Source: Vibrio penaeicida (GTDB lineage: Bacteria > Pseudomonadota > Gammaproteobacteria > Enterobacterales > Vibrionaceae). Taken from it: a stretch of DNA of 64,000 bases. The notes under the pieces are model-generated. The model saw nothing but the letters and a program-made list of their open reading frames with translations, ran no database searches and was not told the DNA's origin. Location: positions 1,054,001-1,118,000 of the forward strand of contig NZ_AP025145.1 in NCBI RefSeq assembly GCF_019977755.1, in the 5' to 3' direction. Positions within the stretch are counted from its first letter, which is position 1. Every line of letters starts with the position of its first letter. Position numbers and translations under genes: made by a program. This document shows, one piece after another, positions 54,486-63,873 of this stretch.

Positions 54486-56820
54486 TAGGTAACTCCAATA
54501 CAACTAATGCGCCACCAGAAAGGGTAGACGCAAGACAAATAGTCGCGTTAAAGCGATGTAATATTGAACGACAAATATTGAGCCCTAAACCAAGCCCAAC
54601 TTCTTTAGTTGTCGTAAAAGGGGTGAAAATTTGATGGATGACAGTAGGATCAAAACCGTTGCCGCTATCGGAAATGAAAAGCGACGTTTTTCCTGCTTTA
54701 GACGGTACAAAACTGATCTCAATGGTTCGAGTGTCTACCTCAGAGACGGCTTCTAGACTGTTTACCAAAAGGTTAACCAAAACTTGCTCAAGCCCAACAT
54801 TATCAGCAAAGACAGATACATCTTCTCTTACCGCTAACTCAATGCTCGCTTCAAGTTTTTTTGCTTGAGTACCAACCAGCACCAAAGCTTGGTCAATCGC
54901 GTCTCGTAAACTTACAGTCGATAGGGCGACATCTTGAGGTTGTTTTTTAGCGAAGTGTCTTAGGCTGTTAATAATTTTACCCATACGCTCAGTCATAACA
55001 CCTATTTGGTCTAAGGACGTGTTGGCAAGTTTAAATTGTTGCTGGTCGAGAGCCATCTTAGCGCTAAATAAATAGGTGTTTATTGCCGTAAGTGGTTGAT
55101 TGAGCTCATGCGCTAGCGAAGACATGGTTTGACCAACCACGGCCATTTTCGCGGCCTGAATAAGCTCGTTTTGCGTTTCCTTTAAATGGTATTCAGCTTT
55201 CACTCTTTCTTCGATTTCTACTTGAAGCTCACGGTTGGTCGCAACCAAGTCTTTGGTTTTTTCTGCTACACGGCATTCAAGTAAATGGTTTGCGTGTGCT
55301 TGTTCGGTGATATCGACAATCGTAACCATGACTTTTCTATCGTTACCTTGTTGAAAGACACTCAAATAGAAGCGCAAATAATAGGGAGTAATGTCGTTTC
55401 CTAGAGAAAGAACAGCGTTGGCTTCCCCTTGAGTAAAAAGACGAGACTCTGGAGCAAACAGCACCTTCAAGACTTTCTGATTCACAATGGGCATCCAATT
55501 CCACAAGTGACTGTCTGGAATTCGGTTAGGCAACTCAAACAACTGTTTCGCACTCATGTTCACAGACTCGATTCTTCCGGTCATATCACAGGTAACTAAA
55601 CTCGAATGGGTGTTGTTAATAAGATTCAACGCATTGGTTTGTTCCATTTCAAGCATCGCATAGTAAAACTCTTTGAGTTTTCGGCTAATTCCTGCGATTT
55701 CATCTTTTCCTTCTACGGGGAAAGAAATGTTGCTCTCTTTATGTGTCATAGCATCTAGAGTGTGGCTCAGTGCCGTTAATCTCGAAACGATACGTCTATG
55801 AATAAAGTAATAGGTTAAAAATGCACTGGTCAAAATGGATAGACTGAAGCACGCGATTAAGATCTGATTTCCGTATGAAATAACATTTGCAGTGTCACTT
55901 TTTACGGCGATGAAATCGCTGTCTGCATTGGAAGCGAGAAGCGCAACGTTTTGGTGAAGTTCATTAAGCTGGTTTGAGATTTTTTGCTGTTGTTTTAGTA
56001 GTAAGCTTTCTGATTCTACTAACGTACGCAACGCCAAATGAAAACCGCTACCTAAATCGAGAAGTGAATCTAATTCTCCAATTAACTGCTGGTATGAAAT
56101 GGCAGAAGGAATGCGATATAAAGGCTTGCTCATTTCTTTAAGATCATCCAACCGAAACTGAATAACTTTCATTCCGTTATCGACTTGAGAGACATGGGAA
56201 AACTTTGCCACTTCCTGTAGTAACGAATACAGAGCGAGTTCTTGATCGGTTACATTCTGGATTAACCTTAGATTAGTGAGCAATTTTGAGTGGGCATATG
56301 TGCTGTTCTCCCTTTCAACTTGCCATTCGATCTCTTGCCTTAACGGCTTCAATTCAGAGCGAATATCTTGGTGGATCCACTGAATTTGTTCTCTGATCCT
56401 AGCGGAGGCTCTTGTTTTGCTTACATGCTCGCGAACCAATTCCGCGTAGAAAGCTATCTGATTCGTTAAATCACGATAGCCTGAAAGCAACGCATGAGCT
56501 TGTGGGTCGTCTCTAAGGTTTAGAAGTGTTTTTTCAATTTCATCTAGCTCTTGATCAAGCGATTGGGCATGACCATCTAGATCGATGGTGTTATCGATCT
56601 CAGGCAAATAGTCGATTAGAGAACGTATTTGGGAGCTGCGACTTTCCAGTTGAAAACTGGCGTTGTACTTTGGCACGCTTTTGACGAGTAAACTCTCTAC
56701 TTGTCTATCCAAGGTGTTCCAAGTTATCAAAGCCACCACGCACACAATAGAAAGTAAAATGGTAGATAGTGCAAAAGCAAGAATTAGCTTTGCCCCAATA
56801 GTGTGGTACCGAAACGTCAT
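54472..56820 (-). CDS. pgtB: PgtB-type sensor histidine kinase
   Basis: A 782-residue membrane kinase. TM1 ~11-33, a long helical periplasmic region, TM2 ~325-345, HAMP, a PAS-like region, HisKA (SLAHELNQPLTAINTYL) and HATPase (NLLVNSLEAV, SDSGNGFDP, FTTTKEVGLGLGLNI). With PgtC it senses external phosphoglycerate or PEP and phosphorylates PgtA. Its start overlaps the pgtC stop by 4 bp. Confidence 0.93.
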   Translation of the reverse strand: MTFRYHTIGAKLILAFALSTILLSIVCVVALITWNTLDRQVESLLVKSVPKYNASFQLESRSSQIRSLIDYLPEIDNTIDLDGHAQSLDQELDEIEKTLLNLRDDPQAHALLSGYRDLTNQIAFYAELVREHVSKTRASARIREQIQWIHQDIRSELKPLRQEIEWQVERENSTYAHSKLLTNLRLIQNVTDQELALYSLLQEVAKFSHVSQVDNGMKVIQFRLDDLKEMSKPLYRIPSAISYQQLIGELDSLLDLGSGFHLALRTLVESESLLLKQQQKISNQLNELHQNVALLASNADSDFIAVKSDTANVISYGNQILIACFSLSILTSAFLTYYFIHRRIVSRLTALSHTLDAMTHKESNISFPVEGKDEIAGISRKLKEFYYAMLEMEQTNALNLINNTHSSLVTCDMTGRIESVNMSAKQLFELPNRIPDSHLWNWMPIVNQKVLKVLFAPESRLFTQGEANAVLSLGNDITPYYLRFYLSVFQQGNDRKVMVTIVDITEQAHANHLLECRVAEKTKDLVATNRELQVEIEERVKAEYHLKETQNELIQAAKMAVVGQTMSSLAHELNQPLTAINTYLFSAKMALDQQQFKLANTSLDQIGVMTERMGKIINSLRHFAKKQPQDVALSTVSLRDAIDQALVLVGTQAKKLEASIELAVREDVSVFADNVGLEQVLVNLLVNSLEAVSEVDTRTIEISFVPSKAGKTSLFISDSGNGFDPTVIHQIFTPFTTTKEVGLGLGLNICRSILHRFNATICLASTLSGGALVVLELPNDPL

Positions 56821-58103
56821 AATGCCGCACCTTGAACCAAGTCTCTAACGCTTTGTATTACATTGTTTATGGTGCTTTCACGTTGGGTTTTGACCGTGTG
56901 TTGCCACTGAGCCAGTTTAGCGCGCACTTCCGGTTCATGGGTGTTACCGGATTCTTGAGTGGAGAATATTTCTTGCATTGAGTGCAAAAACTCCGATTGA
57001 TTTATAGGCGGGGAAAACAGTCGTTTCTGAAGATGGTCTAATTCTATTAACACCAATTTGCTACTAGCGAACCTTTTTCTTGCTTGAATGATGGCTAACC
57101 ACGCATCTTGAAGTTGTGGTAATTGCTGAGTTATCAGGACATCGTAAAGATGAATGATTCCATGCTCTCTTTCCATCAGAGCGTCGAGGTCCAAAACCAC
57201 ATGTTTTCCGTGCAAGAGTTTTGTGTCATTTACGCTGTATTTTGCAAATGTGTTGGTTTGGATTGCGGTTTGAATTTCATTGGACAGCAATAATTCAACA
57301 AAACGTTGTCTATACGCGTCTTCTGTTTTTTGTTTAACAAAGCCTATGTATGTAGGCATGAGTGTCAAATCTTCATCATGCCTGAAATCGATGTAATCCA
57401 GCTTTCGTTTAAGATTTTTGGCGTAACTGTCAATAGTAGGTCCGACTCCAATACTACCAGCCGCGACTGAATCAGCTACACCAAAGCTACGCGATGAAAT
57501 TGTGGCTAAGTTTGCACCAACATTAGCGATGATCTGCCACCCTTTATTCCAACCATATTGAGTAAGAATACTCTCGACCATAAGTTGAGTGGTACCAGAG
57601 CGAGAAGGTGTGCTCATGGTGACATGACCAAAGTAAACAGGGTCGGTGAGTGAGGCAAAAGACATTGGCTCGGGTAATTCATGATTATTAAAGTAATCAC
57701 GATTCCAAACAACACCAGCACCGGAATACCCTATGGTGACGACTTTATTGGGCTTAGGAAGAATGTAAGTAGATAAAGACAGAGGAGCCTTAAAACTTGT
57801 TGCAACGTCTACCAGCTTTTCCTGCATAGTGAGTCGCGAGATAACCAAAGGCGACGACGTTAGCACAAGGTCAATATCTTCAATGTATTGATTATTAATA
57901 AGCTTCATGCTTGACGATGTTGGTCTGTGGACGACTTTTACTTCTACACCTGAATTGAGGCGTTTAAATTCCTCTACAAGGGGGATCAGTGGATCCCTCG
58001 AAAAGGTAGTCAGTATCACAAGTTCATTTTGGTTTGCATTCACACCGACGGATAACAGGCAGAAGATAAGAAAAGAAAGTATTTTTAGCGACCATTTTTT
58101 CAA
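56817..58103 (-). CDS. pgtC: PgtC-type periplasmic binding/sensor protein
   Basis: A ~428-residue secreted binding protein. Signal peptide MKKWSLKILSFLIFCLLSV ending VNA|NQ (first codon TTG at 58103, with GAGG seven bases upstream). Body: LVILTTFSRDPLIPLVEEF, SYILPKPNKVVTIGYSGAGV, an SBP fold of the iron/phosphate type. In Salmonella PgtC works with PgtB in signal reception rather than transport. Confidence 0.9.
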   Translation of the reverse strand: MKKWSLKILSFLIFCLLSVGVNANQNELVILTTFSRDPLIPLVEEFKRLNSGVEVKVVHRPTSSSMKLINNQYIEDIDLVLTSSPLVISRLTMQEKLVDVATSFKAPLSLSTYILPKPNKVVTIGYSGAGVVWNRDYFNNHELPEPMSFASLTDPVYFGHVTMSTPSRSGTTQLMVESILTQYGWNKGWQIIANVGANLATISSRSFGVADSVAAGSIGVGPTIDSYAKNLKRKLDYIDFRHDEDLTLMPTYIGFVKQKTEDAYRQRFVELLLSNEIQTAIQTNTFAKYSVNDTKLLHGKHVVLDLDALMEREHGIIHLYDVLITQQLPQLQDAWLAIIQARKRFASSKLVLIELDHLQKRLFSPPINQSEFLHSMQEIFSTQESGNTHEPEVRAKLAQWQHTVKTQRESTINNVIQSVRDLVQGAAL

Positions 58104-58188
58104 TTGAAATACCTCACAAAAACCACCCAATATGTGCGTCTAATCAAATATAAGAAAGTCAGCGAAAATAACTAACCTCGGACTTTGA

Positions 58189-58291
58189 GTCAGAATTGAC
58201 GCGATGTTTGTGAGAATTTTATCAGCAAATTCTGACTTTCATCGTTCGAAATACCCAATTCTGACTCGTGACAGGTTGACAAATGTGTCAA
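58189..58291 (+). promoter_or_regulatory. AATTCTGAC repeats and palindrome in the pgtC-pgtP intergenic region
   Basis: AATTCTGAC occurs at 58228-58236 and 58257-58265 (29 bp apart) and inverted at 58189-58197. A perfect inverted repeat TTGACA-AATG-TGTCAA lies at 58276-58291. The sites are 107-209 bp before pgtP and are the best candidates for PgtA binding. No -24/-12 promoter was recognised. Confidence 0.6.
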
Positions 58292-58397
58292 AACTGCCTC
58301 AAATACCGTTTTTTGAGCCTAAATAATAATTTCTCGATGATTGCCCCGTTAACAGAACTTTGTCTGAAATGACAATTCACATTGAACGGAGCGCAAT

Positions 58398-59738
58398 ATG
58401 CTTAACATTTTTAAAACTCGACCAGACCAGCCTTTGTTGGATGGCTCTAAAGAGGAAATGCAAACTCGCTTTAAGCGGTATCAATGGCAAGTATTCCTTG
58501 GATTAGTATTCGGCTACGCTGTTTTTTATGTCGTTCGAATGTCTCTTGGTGTCGTTAAGAAGCCTATGTTAGATGCTGGGATCGTCTCTATTGAAGAGCT
58601 GGGTATTATGGGATCGGCGTTCTTCTTTACATATGCGATAGGTAAATTTTCAAACGGCTTCCTTTCTGACTACGCCAACATCGGCCGATTTATGTCGTTC
58701 TCATTACTCCTTTCGGGGCTTACCGCCATCGTAATGGGGCTAAACACAACGGCGTTTTTCTTTGTACTTTTATGGGGCTTAAACGGTTGGTTCCAATCCG
58801 TAGGTTCGGCTCCATCATGTGTTTCTCTTTTCCAATGGTTTTCACCTAAGCAACGTGGTAGCCGGTACTCTGTTTGGGGTGGTTCGCGTAATATAGGTGA
58901 AGGTATAACTTGGATTCTTACCGCCACCTTAGTGAGTTACTTGGGTTGGAGAGCAGGCTTTATTGGTGCTGGTATTACTGCCATTGCAGCAGCACTTTGC
59001 ATGTTCTTTGCGCTAAAGGATCGTCCGCAAACCTATGGTCTTCCTGATGCTGCTACGGCTTTTGATGAAGAGCCAGAAATCAAAAAAGCAAATGACCCAA
59101 AAGAAACGCGTAAAGCCCAGTTATTTATTCTCAAGCAACCCACTGTTTGGCTCATCGCAGCGGCTTGTGCGGCAATGTATATTTCTCGCTATGCCATGTC
59201 TTCTTGGGCTGTTTTGTATCTTCAAGAGAGCAAAGGTTACTCATTGATAGACGCTGGTTTTGCGATGTCTACTTACCCGATCGCAGGTCTAGCCGGCGCC
59301 ATTCTTTCGGGAATTGTGTCTGACAAAGTCTTTAACGCTAACCGCCACATTCCAACTCTGCTTTACGGAATCGCGAATATTGCCGGCATGTGCTTGATGT
59401 TCTTTGGACCAGATAACCGCATAGTCGATGCTGTTGCACTAGGGTTGATTGGCTTTGCCATTGGCGGCTTAGTGGTTTTCCTTGCCGGGCTAACTGCTTG
59501 TGACCTGATGCCTAAAAACGCGGTAGGCGCGGTTAAAGGGTTCATTGGCTTGTTCTCTTATATTGCAGCATCTGGTCAAGAACTGGTGTCCGCATCACTG
59601 ATTAAGATCGAAGAAGTTAATGGCGTGAAAACTTACGACTTTAGCCAAGCTCAATATTTTTGGTTAGCTGCTGGTGTTGTATCGCTCATTCTTGCATTAA
59701 CTGTTTGGAATGCGAAAAAAGTAACCGATATTGATTAA
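58398..59738 (+). CDS. pgtP: phosphoglycerate/PEP transporter PgtP (OPA family MFS)
   Basis: A 446-residue inner-membrane antiporter with twelve helices in the organophosphate:phosphate family. Signature segments: GYAVFYVVRMSLGVVKKPML, FSNGFLSDYANIGRFM, GWFQSVGSAPSCVSLFQWFS, RGSRYSVWGGSRNIGEGITW. It imports 2- or 3-phosphoglycerate or PEP in exchange for phosphate. Divergent from pgtCBA, as in Salmonella. GGAG seven bases before the ATG. Confidence 0.95.
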   Translation: MLNIFKTRPDQPLLDGSKEEMQTRFKRYQWQVFLGLVFGYAVFYVVRMSLGVVKKPMLDAGIVSIEELGIMGSAFFFTYAIGKFSNGFLSDYANIGRFMSFSLLLSGLTAIVMGLNTTAFFFVLLWGLNGWFQSVGSAPSCVSLFQWFSPKQRGSRYSVWGGSRNIGEGITWILTATLVSYLGWRAGFIGAGITAIAAALCMFFALKDRPQTYGLPDAATAFDEEPEIKKANDPKETRKAQLFILKQPTVWLIAAACAAMYISRYAMSSWAVLYLQESKGYSLIDAGFAMSTYPIAGLAGAILSGIVSDKVFNANRHIPTLLYGIANIAGMCLMFFGPDNRIVDAVALGLIGFAIGGLVVFLAGLTACDLMPKNAVGAVKGFIGLFSYIAASGQELVSASLIKIEEVNGVKTYDFSQAQYFWLAAGVVSLILALTVWNAKKVTDID

Positions 59739-59793
59739 CCATCAAATTAGGGGCTGGCTGAAAGTTCAGCCTCTATCTCTTCATACTTTTGTT

Positions 59794-59844
59794 TATACCC
59801 AAGTTTTCCAGTCATTTACGTCAGCTATAGGCAATTTGGGTATA
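59794..59844. repeat. 51-bp palindromic repeat with TATACCCAA ends
   Basis: TATACCCAA (59794-59802) and TTGGGTATA (59836-59844) are exact inverted ends of an intergenic element placed just before the pyruvate kinase gene. The ends match the outer bases of the MITE. Confidence 0.65.
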
Positions 59845-59881
59845 GATGAATTTTAAACTACGCAATAACAGGATCTTATCC

Positions 59882-61420
59882 ATGTGCAAAACAAAAATTG
59901 TAGCAACGTTAGGACCAGCAAGCCAAAGTCGAGAAGTGATCATTGAGTTGCTAAAGGCTGGCGTCAATGTGGTTCGGCTGAACTTTTCCCATGGCTCTGC
60001 CGAACAGCATATTCAAACTGCTGAACTTGTTAGGGAAATCGCATCAGATCTGCACCTTAACGTAGGCGTGTTAGTGGATCTCCAGGGGCCGAAGATCCGC
60101 ATCGCCAGTTTTAGCGATCAAGGCGTTTACTTAGAAGAAGGACAAACATTTTATCTAGATGCTCAGCATCCAGATGACAGAGGGAATAAAGATAGGGTGG
60201 GTCTAGATTATCCAGAGCTGATTAAGGATCTCAAAGTTGGTCATACTTTATTGCTCGATGATGGACGCATTCAACTCAAGGTAGTGGAACTAGACGTTGA
60301 AGGTAAGTGGGCTAAAACCGAAGTGTTAAACCAAGGAAAGCTAACCAATAGAAAAGGGATTAACTTACTGGGTGGGGGCTTGTCTGCACCAGCTCTTACC
60401 GACAAAGATAAACAGGATATTTTCGCTGCCGCAAGCTTAAATGCGGACTTCATAGCTGTTTCATTCCCACGTAACGGTAAAGACATTCACTATGCGCGTG
60501 AACTGGTTCAACAGGCAGGTTGTAATGCGCATATTGTCGCGAAGGTTGAACGTGCAGAAATTGTCGAAAGTGACGAAAACATGGACGACGTTATTTCCGC
60601 ATCAGACATCATAATGGTCGCACGAGGCGACTTAGGTGTCGAAATTGGCGATGCGAGATTACCCAACATTCAAAAACGTCTGATTAAGCGTGCAAAGTTA
60701 GCTGGGAAGCCTGTTATTACAGCGACTCAAATGATGGAGTCGATGATTGAAAACCCGACGCCAACCAGAGCAGAAGTATTAGATGTAGCAAACGCTGTTA
60801 TGGATGGGACAGATGCCGTTATGCTTTCTGCGGAATCTGCAGCGGGGAAATACCCTGTCGAAGCCGTAAAATCCATGGTCAGGATTGCAGCAGGCGCTGA
60901 ACAAGATCCTTATGAGCTTCTTAACCATTGGGACGAATTGGAACACCTGTGCAAGCGTGTTAATCAAAACCAGAATAACACAGGCATGGTTTCTAGTTGC
61001 CAGACAAAAATTGATCCAAACAAGAGCTTCGCAATATCGTCAATGATATCCGCTTCGAATAGTAACCAAGCATTGGGCGTCGTTATACTAACCAAAGATG
61101 GTCAAACACCGTTATTGATGTCCCGGTGTATGGCGAATTCATTCGTTTGGGCTCTGTCGGATAACCTTGCTTTGCTACGTAAGCTCTCAATTTTACGCGG
61201 CGTGGTCCCCGTCGCTTTCGATACTTCTAATCTAAAACACAACGCACTCAATGAAGGAATAGTAGAGCTCTTAGCGGATCGCGCGCTGTCGCTAGGAATT
61301 GACTCTTTGCTTGTTGCACAACTCGAAGGCATCGAAAATGCGGGGGCGATAAATGCATGTTGGCTAATGGCGATTAAAAACAAAAAAAGCAACAAAGAAA
61401 ATGAAGAGTTGGTTGCATAG
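59882..61420 (+). CDS. pyk: pyruvate kinase
   Basis: A 512-residue pyruvate kinase (PEP + ADP to pyruvate + ATP). MCKTKIVATLGPAS starts the barrel; NFSHG, DLQGPKIR, the catalytic AKVERAE (Lys), MVARGDLGVEIG and ITATQMMESMIENPTPTRAE are intact. The C-domain is of PykA type (RGVVPVAFD) but contains a divergent stretch around residues 360-385. Longer than E. coli PykA (480). Probably an accessory pyruvate kinase of the second chromosome; next to pgtP, which supplies PEP or precursors. ATG 59882 has AGGA upstream. Confidence 0.93.
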   Translation: MCKTKIVATLGPASQSREVIIELLKAGVNVVRLNFSHGSAEQHIQTAELVREIASDLHLNVGVLVDLQGPKIRIASFSDQGVYLEEGQTFYLDAQHPDDRGNKDRVGLDYPELIKDLKVGHTLLLDDGRIQLKVVELDVEGKWAKTEVLNQGKLTNRKGINLLGGGLSAPALTDKDKQDIFAAASLNADFIAVSFPRNGKDIHYARELVQQAGCNAHIVAKVERAEIVESDENMDDVISASDIIMVARGDLGVEIGDARLPNIQKRLIKRAKLAGKPVITATQMMESMIENPTPTRAEVLDVANAVMDGTDAVMLSAESAAGKYPVEAVKSMVRIAAGAEQDPYELLNHWDELEHLCKRVNQNQNNTGMVSSCQTKIDPNKSFAISSMISASNSNQALGVVILTKDGQTPLLMSRCMANSFVWALSDNLALLRKLSILRGVVPVAFDTSNLKHNALNEGIVELLADRALSLGIDSLLVAQLEGIENAGAINACWLMAIKNKKSNKENEELVA

Positions 61421-61431
61421 CAACCCGCTGT

Positions 61432-61460
61432 GTTGATGAAAGTGTAGGGCTTTCTTCAAC
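61432..61460 (+). terminator. hairpin after pyruvate kinase
   Basis: GTTGATGAAAG/CTTTCTTCAAC, 11-bp stem with one mismatch and a 7-nt loop, 11 bp past the stop; no T-run. Confidence 0.45.
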
Positions 61461-61510
61461 TTACTTTTGCGCATTGTATGGTTTCCCCCTAGAGGCTCAG
61501 TTGCACGCGC

Positions 61511-61590
61511 AATCGATTATCAAGATGAATTATCTTGAATGACACCCTTGCTCCACAAGGTTTGACCCGTCTATTGGCGGGTCTTTTTTA
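61511..61590 (+). ncRNA. possible small RNA with terminator
   Basis: Two stem-loops in a gene-free 330-bp gap: TCAAGAT/ATCTTGA (61520-61538) and the terminator GACCCGTC/GGCGGGTC followed by T6 (61564-61589). The terminator is too far from pyk to look like its own. Transcription is not shown; no known RNA family recognised. Confidence 0.35.
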
Positions 61591-61750
61591 TTGGCATGGT
61601 GTATTTATATGGTTTACTTAGTGTTTAAAACAAATTCCATAGTCAGAAAAGTTTACAGATTGATGAATTTATATATGCTGAGTATATAGTCAAAGTGAAA
61701 CCCGTTTATTTGGGTAAAAGCCATAAAAATAAAATCATAGGTGAAATAGC

Positions 61751-62836
61751 ATGCAATCGAATTTTGCAGAAATTACCGGCTGGGGTAAGTGTCTACCTCC
61801 TGCCAAGCTCTCCAACCAAGATCTTAGTACCTTTTTAGAAACCTCAGACGAGTGGATTAAAACAAGAACAGGTATTGAAGAACGTCGAATTAGCCATGTA
61901 AATACCTCCGATCTTGCCACTGTGGCAGCACAAAGAGCCATAGCGTGCGCAGGCATAGAGCCAAAAGACATTGATTGTTTAATTGTCGCGACTTGTTCAC
62001 CTGATACGTTGATCCCCAATATTGCCTCCAAGGTGCAAGCTAATTTAGGGATTCAAAGTTGTGCTTCTTTTGATATGAATGCTGCTTGTACTGGCTTTGT
62101 ATATGGTCTTGAAACCGCAACAAGGCTGATTCAAGCAGGAAATTACCAGCATGCACTTGTTATTGGCGCTGAGCGCTTAACATTCTATTTAGATTGGACT
62201 CAGCGAGATACAGCGGTTCTATTTGGTGATGGTGCAGGTGCTGTTGTTCTTAGCAAAACCACGGAGCCCGTTGGCTTACAACAAGCACAGTTAGGTTGTG
62301 ATGCAGAAGGGCGAGATATTCTGTCTGTACCAAAGTACGGCACAGCAATGGATCGCTTTGCGGCAGATAATGGTTATTGGAGTTTTGAATTCGTTGGAAA
62401 GGAAATATTTAAACGCGCTGTTAGGGGAATGGGTGCAGCCGCACAAACTGTGCTGAATCGCTCTAACTTAAGCACAGGCGATATAGATTTGGTGGTTCCT
62501 CATCAGGCTAATGTCCGGATTATTCAAACCCTGTGTGATCATGCTGAAATCGACCAGAAGAAAGCTTTCATCAATATTCATAAATACGGCAACACATCTG
62601 CAGCTACCGTTCCTATTGCGCTATGCGAAGCGGTTGAAGAAGGCAGAGTAAAACCAGGAAGTGATATTCTTACGGCTGCTTTCGGTGCGGGTCTTACATG
62701 GGGAGCTGGGCACATAAAGTGGGGTGACAGGGTAACACCAATAAGTCAATCCGATGCTGAATTACCTGCAACAGACAAAAACGCACTTGAGCTATTAGAA
62801 AGTGCTATCGAGCATTGCAAGTCTCGCCATAAGTGA
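61751..62836 (+). CDS. ketoacyl-ACP synthase III (FabH-like, second copy type)
   Basis: A 361-residue KAS III. The Cys-His-Asn triad is present: ACTGFVYGL (Cys), [10 protein letters not shown] (His), KYGNTSAAT (Asn). N-terminal [16 protein letters not shown] is typical. It has a ~30-residue C-terminal tail not usual in FabH. Such enzymes start fatty acid synthesis from acyl-CoA and malonyl-ACP; Vibrio has a main FabH with plsX-fabD elsewhere, so this is likely the FabH2-type paralogue. Single gene. Confidence 0.92.
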   Translation: MQSNFAEITGWGKCLPPAKLSNQDLSTFLETSDEWIKTRTGIEERRISHVNTSDLATVAAQRAIACAGIEPKDIDCLIVATCSPDTLIPNIASKVQANLGIQSCASFDMNAACTGFVYGLETATRLIQAGNYQHALVIGAERLTFYLDWTQRDTAVLFGDGAGAVVLSKTTEPVGLQQAQLGCDAEGRDILSVPKYGTAMDRFAADNGYWSFEFVGKEIFKRAVRGMGAAAQTVLNRSNLSTGDIDLVVPHQANVRIIQTLCDHAEIDQKKAFINIHKYGNTSAATVPIALCEAVEEGRVKPGSDILTAAFGAGLTWGAGHIKWGDRVTPISQSDAELPATDKNALELLESAIEHCKSRHK

Positions 62837-62855
62837 GGCATCAAATATCACTTAT

Positions 62856-62880
62856 AAAGAGCCACTTAGGTGGCTCTTTT
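62856..62880 (+). terminator. terminator of the FabH-like gene
   Basis: Stem AAAGAGCCAC/GTGGCTCTTT with a 4-nt loop followed by T. Confidence 0.88.
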
Positions 62881-62912
62881 CTTAAGGTTAACCAAAAGGT
62901 AAACGTTTCACA

Positions 62913-62936
62913 TAGCTAAAACGTTACGCTTAGCTA
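62913..62936 (-). terminator. hairpin downstream of the fructokinase gene
   Basis: TAGCTAA/TTAGCTA with a 10-nt loop, 17 bp past the kinase stop on the minus strand. No T-run; function uncertain. Confidence 0.35.
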
Positions 62937-62952
62937 GGAGTTGAATCAGCGA

Positions 62953-63873
62953 TCACTTAATAAATTCATCAAGTGCGTCTATCGTTGGCAACGCAGTCAT
63001 CGCGCCCTTTTGAGTCGTGGCGAGTGCTCCGCAGCCATTTGCCCAGCTAACGGCTTGAGCAATATTGTCCTGTTTATTCCAATCTTTGCTCTTAGCGAGA
63101 TAGGTAAGTAACCCACCAACAAATGCGTCACCAGCGCCTGTAGTATCAACAGGGGAAACGACTTTTCCTGTAATCATAGTTTGTCTTTTTTCATGGACGA
63201 CTAATGCGCCTTTTGCACCTTGGGTTACGATAACCAGCGGTAAGTTAAGGTGTTCTAAGCTCTCTAAGCCCTTATCTATTGAATTGGTGTTTGTTAGATA
63301 AAACAATTCATCATCCGAAAACTTAACGACATCGGACAACTCTATTGCTTTTATTACGGTCGGAATAATATCGTCTTGATTTGCCCAAACTTCGTGGCGC
63401 AAGTTCGGATCAAAACTTACATGACCACCGGCTTTCTTAACACGTTGCATTGCTAGTAAAGTGGTACTTCTAGCGGGTTCGTTTGCAAGCGCGATCGAGC
63501 AAATATGAAGCCATTCTCCCGGCTGGAAATGGGGTATGTCTTCGGGTTGTGTAAACTGGTCTGCACTAGGGCGGACCATAAACGTAAAGGTTCTTTCACC
63601 TGAGTCATCCAGTTCAACTACGACGGTAGATGTACGTTGGTTTTGGTCTTTCTTTACTAAACTATTATCGACATTTTCTTCAGTTAGTGTTTGCTTGAGA
63701 AATCCACCAAAAGGGTCGTCGCCGACTCGTCCAAAAAATGCACTTTGACCACCGAGTCGAGCGATGGCTACTGCAACGTTTGCTGGCGCTCCTCCGGGGC
63801 ATTTTAGGTATGTACTGTCCGTATCCGGAATCAAATCTACTACCGCATCTCCGGTCACCCAAACTCTATTCAT
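62953..63873 (-). CDS. scrK: fructokinase (PfkB family)
   Basis: A 306-residue PfkB-family sugar kinase. Signature 1 CPGGAPANVAVAIARLGG with FFGRVGDDPFG, and signature 2 SPVDTTGAGDAFVGGLLTYL including the catalytic Asp, are intact. Closest in feel to ScrK/CscK fructokinases of sucrose operons; aminoimidazole riboside kinase is a close relative and cannot be excluded. A sucrose locus may continue right of the window; the last 127 bp hold no gene. Confidence 0.9.
   Translation of the reverse strand: MNRVWVTGDAVVDLIPDTDSTYLKCPGGAPANVAVAIARLGGQSAFFGRVGDDPFGGFLKQTLTEENVDNSLVKKDQNQRTSTVVVELDDSGERTFTFMVRPSADQFTQPEDIPHFQPGEWLHICSIALANEPARSTTLLAMQRVKKAGGHVSFDPNLRHEVWANQDDIIPTVIKAIELSDVVKFSDDELFYLTNTNSIDKGLESLEHLNLPLVIVTQGAKGALVVHEKRQTMITGKVVSPVDTTGAGDAFVGGLLTYLAKSKDWNKQDNIAQAVSWANGCGALATTQKGAMTALPTIDALDEFIK

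Noticed and set aside
58209..58226. CRP site before pgtP
   Set aside because: TGTGA is present but the second half matches only 3 of 5 bases.
62895..62935. LacI-type operator (AAACGTTT, AAAACGTT) by scrK
   Set aside because: It lies between two gene 3' ends, not at a promoter.
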